In this document: one piece after another, positions 14,673-18,167 of the stretch
Position numbering within the stretch: position 1 is the stretch's first letter
Layout: every line of letters begins with the position of its first letter
Source of the DNA: an uncultured Flavobacteriales bacterium
GTDB lineage: Bacteria; Bacteroidota; Bacteroidia; Flavobacteriales_D; Parvicellaceae
Direction: 5' to 3'
Assembly (NCBI GenBank): GCA_938084875.1
Contig: CALKFX010000108.1
Location: 1 to 18,167, forward strand
DNA length: 18,167 bases
Made by a program: the position numbers and the translations under genes
The notes under the pieces: generated by a model
Databases searched by the model: none
What the model was told of the DNA's origin: nothing
Seen by the model: the letters and a program-made list of their open reading frames with translations, nothing else

Positions 14673-14700
14673 TACTTCAATTTTGAAATTAAGATTAACA

Positions 14701-14708
14701 CAAAATTA
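14701..14708 (-). promoter_or_regulatory. Candidate -7 element for the DUF4271 gene
   Basis: CAAAATTA on the plus strand is TAATTTTG on the minus strand, fitting TAnnTTTG, 28 bp before the DUF4271 ATG. Confidence 0.5.
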
Positions 14709-14722
14709 GCAATAAAAAAATG

Positions 14723-14730
14723 TATATTTG
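14723..14730 (+). promoter_or_regulatory. Candidate -7 element for the GT2-pyrC-DUF4296 operon
   Basis: TATATTTG fits TAnnTTTG and ends 21 bp before the ATG at 14752. It overlaps the upstream TTG codon at 14728, arguing against that codon as the translation start. Confidence 0.55.
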
Positions 14731-14751
14731 TACATATTCTATCACCTTTTT

Positions 14752-15468
14752 ATGTCTGATACTTTAGTTATTATTCCAACTTATAACGAAAAAGAAAACA
14801 TCGAAGCTATCATAAAAACTGTTTTTAAACAAAAAAAGAGGTTTCACGTTTTAGTGGTCGATGACAATTCTCCTGACGGAACTGCAAATATCGTTGAAGA
14901 TTTAATGACTCGCTATCCTAAAAGCCTTTTTATTGAAAAAAGAAAAGGAAAAAATGGTTTAGGAACTGCATACATTCATGGTTTTAAGTGGGCTATTGAA
15001 AAAAAATACGATTACATTATTGAAATGGATGCGGATTTTTCACATAATCCAAAAGATTTAGTTCGACTTTACAATGCTTGTGAAAAAGATGGGGCAGATG
15101 TTTCTGTCGGTTCTAGATACTCTCAAGGAGTAAACGTAGTAAATTGGCCAATGAAACGTGTTTTATTATCCTATTTTGCTTCTAAATATGTTCGTTTTAT
15201 AACAGGAATTCCTGTACATGATACTACTGCTGGATTTGTTTGTTACAAGAGAAATGTATTAGAGACTATAAGACTTGACAAAATTAGATTTGTTGGATAC
15301 GCTTTTCAAATTGAAATGAAGTTCAAAACTTGGAAACTAGGATTTAACATAAAAGAAGTTTCAGTAGTATTTACTGACAGAACTTTAGGAGAATCAAAAA
15401 TGAGTGACGGAATCGTATATGAAGCACTTTTTGGTGTATTAAAAATGAGGTTTAAAGGACTACGATGA
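14752..15468 (+). CDS. GT2 glycosyltransferase, polyprenyl-phosphate mannose synthase-like (DPM1 type)
   Basis: Family 2 glycosyltransferase that probably moves a hexose from a nucleotide sugar to a polyprenyl phosphate, providing a lipid-linked donor at the inner membrane. From the ATG at 14752 the protein has 238 residues, close to the single-domain DPM1-like length and with no C-terminal membrane spans. Motifs: VIIPTYNEKENI (6-17), VVDDNSPDGT (35-44), GLGTAYIHGF (69-78) and DADFSHNP (93-100), whose DAD binds the metal and sugar nucleotide; GSRY follows. An upstream in-frame TTG at 14728 would add eight residues, but it lies in the -7 promoter element and the IIPTYNE strand conventionally starts near residue 5, so ATG is preferred. 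The TGA overlaps the dihydroorotase ATG (ATGA), suggesting translational coupling. Sugar specificity is inferred. Confidence 0.93.
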   Translation: MSDTLVIIPTYNEKENIEAIIKTVFKQKKRFHVLVVDDNSPDGTANIVEDLMTRYPKSLFIEKRKGKNGLGTAYIHGFKWAIEKKYDYIIEMDADFSHNPKDLVRLYNACEKDGADVSVGSRYSQGVNVVNWPMKRVLLSYFASKYVRFITGIPVHDTTAGFVCYKRNVLETIRLDKIRFVGYAFQIEMKFKTWKLGFNIKEVSVVFTDRTLGESKMSDGIVYEALFGVLKMRFKGLR

Positions 15469-16802
15469 ATTCATACTTAATAAAAAATGCTAAAATCGTT
15501 AATGAAGGAACAACCTTTCTTGGCGATTTACTTATAAAAAACGGATTGATTTCAAAAATTGATAAATCAATTAGTGATAACACAGTTCCTACTATTGATG
15601 CTGAAGGAAAATATTTAATTCCTGGCTTCATAGATGATCAGGTACATTTTAGGGAGCCTGGGTTAACTCACAAAGCCAATATTGCTACCGAAAGCAAAGC
15701 TGCCGTTGCTGGTGGAATTACTACTTTTATAGAACAACCAAATACGGTTCCGCAAGCTACGACTCAAAAATTGTTGCAAGACAAGTTTGATATCGCTGAA
15801 AAAAGTTCCTATACAAACTATTCTTTTATGTTTGGAGGAACCAATGATAACCTAGAGGAATTATTAAAAACTAATCCTAAAAATGTAGCAGGGATTAAAT
15901 TGTTCTTAGGTTCTTCAACAGGAGATATGTTGGTTGACAACTCTGAGGTATTGGAAAAAATATTTTCATCTACAAAACTAATTATCTCTGTTCATTGTGA
16001 AGATGAAGCTACCATTAGAAAAAACACAACTCATTATAAAGAAATTTATGGTGAAAACATTCCTATAGAACTACATCCAATCATTAGAAGTGAAGAAGCT
16101 TGTTATTTATCTTCTTCTAAGGCTATTGAACTAGCTAAGAAAACGGGTGCTAGATTACATGTTTTTCATGTTTCAACAGCTAAAGAAACCGAATTATTTA
16201 GAAATGATATTCCTTTAGAAGAAAAACAAATTACGGCTGAAGTGTGTGTTCATCATCTTTGGTTTTCTGATGAAGATTACAAAGAAAAAGGAACTTATAT
16301 TAAATGGAATCCAGCTGTAAAAACAGCTGCCGATAGAAATGGTTTGTGGAAAGCTCTATTGGATGATAAAATAGACATTATAGCTACAGACCATGCCCCT
16401 CACACTATAGAAGAAAAATCAAACTCTTATCTAAAAGCTCCGAGTGGTGGACCTTTAGTGCAGCATGCTTTACTTGCATTACTTGAAAAAGTAAAAGAAA
16501 ACGTTTTGCCAATTGAAAAATTGATTGAAAAAGCTTGTCATAATCCGGCAAAAATATTTCAAATAGAAAAAAGAGGATTCATCAAAGAAGGTTTTTATGC
16601 CGATTTGGTTTTAGTTGATACAAATTTACCTCAAACCGTTCGTAAAGAAAACATATTATATAAATGTGGTTGGTCTCCTTTTGAGGGATCTACATTCTCT
16701 TCAAGTATTGTAAAAACTTTTGTAAATGGTGTTTTAATGTATGATAATGGTGTTTTTGATGAGGTTACAAAAGGACAACGAATCACTTTTAACAGATCAT
16801 GA
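15465..16802 (+). CDS. pyrC: Dihydroorotase, Bacteroidota type
   Basis: Cyclises carbamoyl aspartate to dihydroorotate in pyrimidine synthesis; cytoplasmic amidohydrolase of 445 residues. The first metal-binding motif reads DDQVHFREPG (57-66): the usual HxH is QVH, so only H61 remains. I recall the same Q in the Porphyromonas enzyme, so it appears to be a lineage trait rather than damage. Other expected ligands are K145 in GIKLFLGSSTG (the carboxylated lysine), H177 in SVHCEDE, H235 in VFHVSTA, and D309 in IIATDHAPH. SGGPLVQH follows, near residue 326. Although dihydroorotase genes with this type I-like architecture are often called pyrC, the symbol is used loosely. Start and stop both overlap neighbours by 4 bp (ATGA), tying it to the glycosyltransferase and the lipoprotein. 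Confidence 0.96.
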   Translation: MNSYLIKNAKIVNEGTTFLGDLLIKNGLISKIDKSISDNTVPTIDAEGKYLIPGFIDDQVHFREPGLTHKANIATESKAAVAGGITTFIEQPNTVPQATTQKLLQDKFDIAEKSSYTNYSFMFGGTNDNLEELLKTNPKNVAGIKLFLGSSTGDMLVDNSEVLEKIFSSTKLIISVHCEDEATIRKNTTHYKEIYGENIPIELHPIIRSEEACYLSSSKAIELAKKTGARLHVFHVSTAKETELFRNDIPLEEKQITAEVCVHHLWFSDEDYKEKGTYIKWNPAVKTAADRNGLWKALLDDKIDIIATDHAPHTIEEKSNSYLKAPSGGPLVQHALLALLEKVKENVLPIEKLIEKACHNPAKIFQIEKRGFIKEGFYADLVLVDTNLPQTVRKENILYKCGWSPFEGSTFSSSIVKTFVNGVLMYDNGVFDEVTKGQRITFNRS

Positions 16803-17281
16803 AAAACTCAGTGATTCTTTTTGTGTTAATTTCTTTATTATGTTCTTGTACAAGCAACACGGTTTATGAGAAACCAAAAGATTTAATTCCTAAAGATTCT
16901 ATGATCTTACTATTAAAAGATCTTTATATTGCTTCTTCAGCTAGAAGTGTTAAAAATAAAAAGTTACAAAGAAAGATTACTTATATCCCATTGGTCTATG
17001 ATACCTATAAAATAGATAGTTTACGCTTTCACAGGAGTAATGTATATTATACCTCTAAGGTTGATGATTATCAGCCTATATTAGAAGAAGTAATGGTGTT
17101 GTTAGAGAATGAACAAGCTACCTTTGCAAAAATTAAAAAGGTCAAAGATTCTATTAGAAAAGATTCCTTAGAAAGTATAAAAGAAAAAATTATAGAGAAA
17201 AATAAAACTAAAATAATTAAAAGTAAGAAAACTAAATTTTCAATTGTTGACACACAAAAAGCATCTAAAAAATCAAATTAA
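16799..17281 (+). CDS. Small lipoprotein, DUF4296-like
   Basis: A 160-residue lipoprotein with no known function. MKNSVILFVLISLLCSC gives a short signal peptide and a lipobox (LCSC) with lipidated Cys17. The residues after it (TSNTVYEK) lack the acidic run seen in the DUF4270 protein, so it probably stays on the periplasmic side. Residues 28-110 match my memory of DUF4296, including KDSMILLLKDLYIAS (32-46) and the SLRFHRSNVYYTSKVDDYQPILEEV stretch cited here by its positions 74 to 98. The C-terminal 50 residues are lysine-rich and low in complexity. The gene overlaps the dihydroorotase stop by ATGA, so it is probably coupled, and overlaps the convergent epimerase gene by 9 bp at its 3' end. 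Confidence 0.87.
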   Translation: MKNSVILFVLISLLCSCTSNTVYEKPKDLIPKDSMILLLKDLYIASSARSVKNKKLQRKITYIPLVYDTYKIDSLRFHRSNVYYTSKVDDYQPILEEVMVLLENEQATFAKIKKVKDSIRKDSLESIKEKIIEKNKTKIIKSKKTKFSIVDTQKASKKSN

Positions 17282-18167
17282 ATAGTTTTTACATACTTTT
17301 TTAATTACCTTATCAATCTTCTCAAAGTCAATCTCTAATTCTTGTTGAATCTTTTTCGAAGAATAATAGGATTTAGAATTCAATGATTTTGCTGAATATT
17401 TACTCATTCTAACTTTCCTTGAAGTTATTTTTGACATTAGCCATTCCCAACGCCAAAATAAATTTGCTTGCCATGATTTAACAAGTTTTGAAGGTCTTTT
17501 AGTATCAAAAGAATCTGCGATAGAAAACAAGATTTCTTTAAAGGTTCTATTTTCAGATACTAAGATGAAACGTTCACTTTTAATGTCGCTTTCCATTAAT
17601 TGGATCATCGATTTAACAACATCTTTAACCCCTATAAAACCTGTTACACCATCTGTATAATATTGAAACCCTTTGTCAATTTGAGAAAATAATTTCCCTG
17701 ATCCTGATTCCCAAAAACCACTTCCTAAAATAACTCCAGGGTTTACTACAACTACATCAACACCTTCCTGGCTTGCACGCCAAACTTCCATCTCAGCGCC
17801 ATATTTAGTTATTGCGTAACCATTGTTTTTTTCATTACCAACCCATTCATTTTCTTCGGTTGTAAACTCTTTTTTTGAGTCCTCTCCAATAGCGGCAATA
17901 GAGCTAACAAAACATAATTTTTCAACTCCTGCATCTATTGACAAATTAACAATAATCGCAGTTCCATGAATATTGACCTTTCTCATTTCAATATAATCAG
18001 AAGGATCGAAAGAAATTAACGCAGCACAATGATAAACTTGTTTAACTCCTTCAAAAGCTGGTATCATTGAGGGAACATCTGTAATATCTGCTTGTACCCA
18101 ATCTATTTTAGAAAATAAATCTTCTGAACTATCTGAATAATAAGAGAATACTTGTTTCGTTTTTTCT
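17273..18167 (-). CDS. NAD-dependent epimerase/dehydratase (partial, N-terminus beyond window)
   Basis: Extended SDR-type protein, probably an NAD(P)-dependent sugar epimerase, dehydratase or dihydroflavonol-reductase-like enzyme; substrate unknown. The frame is open to the right edge, so the first Met inside (18067) is not the start. The N-terminal GxxGxxG nucleotide-binding loop is missing because the gene continues beyond the window. Visible family parts: DWVQADITDVPSM leads to VYHCAALIS, FVSSIAAIGED (the SS strand), GYAITKYGAE containing the YxxxK catalytic pair, and VVVVNPGVILGSG. The last 100 residues are variable and substrate-specific. The 3' end overlaps the lipoprotein gene by 9 bp on the opposite strand. 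Confidence 0.92.
   Translation of the reverse strand, partial: EKTKQVFSYYSDSSEDLFSKIDWVQADITDVPSMIPAFEGVKQVYHCAALISFDPSDYIEMRKVNIHGTAIIVNLSIDAGVEKLCFVSSIAAIGEDSKKEFTTEENEWVGNEKNNGYAITKYGAEMEVWRASQEGVDVVVVNPGVILGSGFWESGSGKLFSQIDKGFQYYTDGVTGFIGVKDVVKSMIQLMESDIKSERFILVSENRTFKEILFSIADSFDTKRPSKLVKSWQANLFWRWEWLMSKITSRKVRMSKYSAKSLNSKSYYSSKKIQQELEIDFEKIDKVIKKVCKNYLI

Noticed and set aside
1..18167. CRISPR arrays, tRNA or rRNA genes, phage or defence modules
   Set aside because: No regularly spaced repeats, no cloverleaf or rRNA motifs and no nuclease, toxin or phage structural genes were seen on either strand.

Overview
The window looks like a chromosomal segment of a member of the Bacteroidota, most probably a marine Flavobacteriaceae. 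Four things point there. The DNA is AT-rich. Starts generally lack Shine-Dalgarno sequences. TAnnTTTG elements, the Bacteroidota -7 promoter motif, lie upstream of several genes. The gene content includes lineage-restricted families (DUF4270, DUF4271 and DUF4296-like proteins, a short starch-synthase-like protein) and a Bacteroidota-type dihydroorotase with a DDQVHFREPG motif. Every family name comes from reading the protein sequences; no database search was run.

Layout. (1) 48-3913, minus strand: three tightly spaced genes for exported proteins of unknown function, transcribed leftward. The middle one resembles DUF6175. The last carries three TPR-like repeats, each with a precisely spaced cysteine pair. 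(2) 3966-5087, minus: an IS3-type DDE transposase with DDX35E spacing, preceded in the same frame by about 100 open codons that have no ATG, GTG or TTG start and encode a recombinase-like helix-turn-helix stretch. No terminal inverted repeats were found. (3) 5057-9347, minus: a starch-synthase-like gene, a DUF4270 lipoprotein gene and glmS, probably one operon. (4) 9444-11652, plus: panC, panD and a lysylphosphatidylglycerol-synthase-like (UPF0104) membrane protein, transcribed divergently from block 3. (5) 11833-13191, plus: radA, ending at a bidirectional terminator shared with the convergent block 6. (6) 13266-14672, minus: a DUF4271 membrane protein then a HemD-like uroporphyrinogen-III synthase. 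(7) 14752-17281, plus: a dolichol-phosphate-mannose-synthase-like GT2 glycosyltransferase, dihydroorotase and a DUF4296-like lipoprotein, joined by ATGA stop/start overlaps. (8) 17273 to the window end, minus: the C-terminal part of an NAD-dependent epimerase/dehydratase, overlapping the end of block 7 by 9 bp.

Most of the window is housekeeping: amino-sugar supply (GlmS), pantothenate and coenzyme A (PanC, PanD), pyrimidines (dihydroorotase), tetrapyrroles (HemD), DNA repair (RadA) and lipid-linked sugar transfer. The least explained parts are the three-gene exported cluster at the left edge, the start-less reading frame fused to the transposase, and the starch-synthase-like protein that keeps the N-terminal fold but has lost recognisable catalytic motifs. 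I found no CRISPR array, tRNA, rRNA, phage or clear defence system. Apart from the 275 bp between the transposase ATG and glmS, which is described, all intergenic gaps are shorter than 200 bp.
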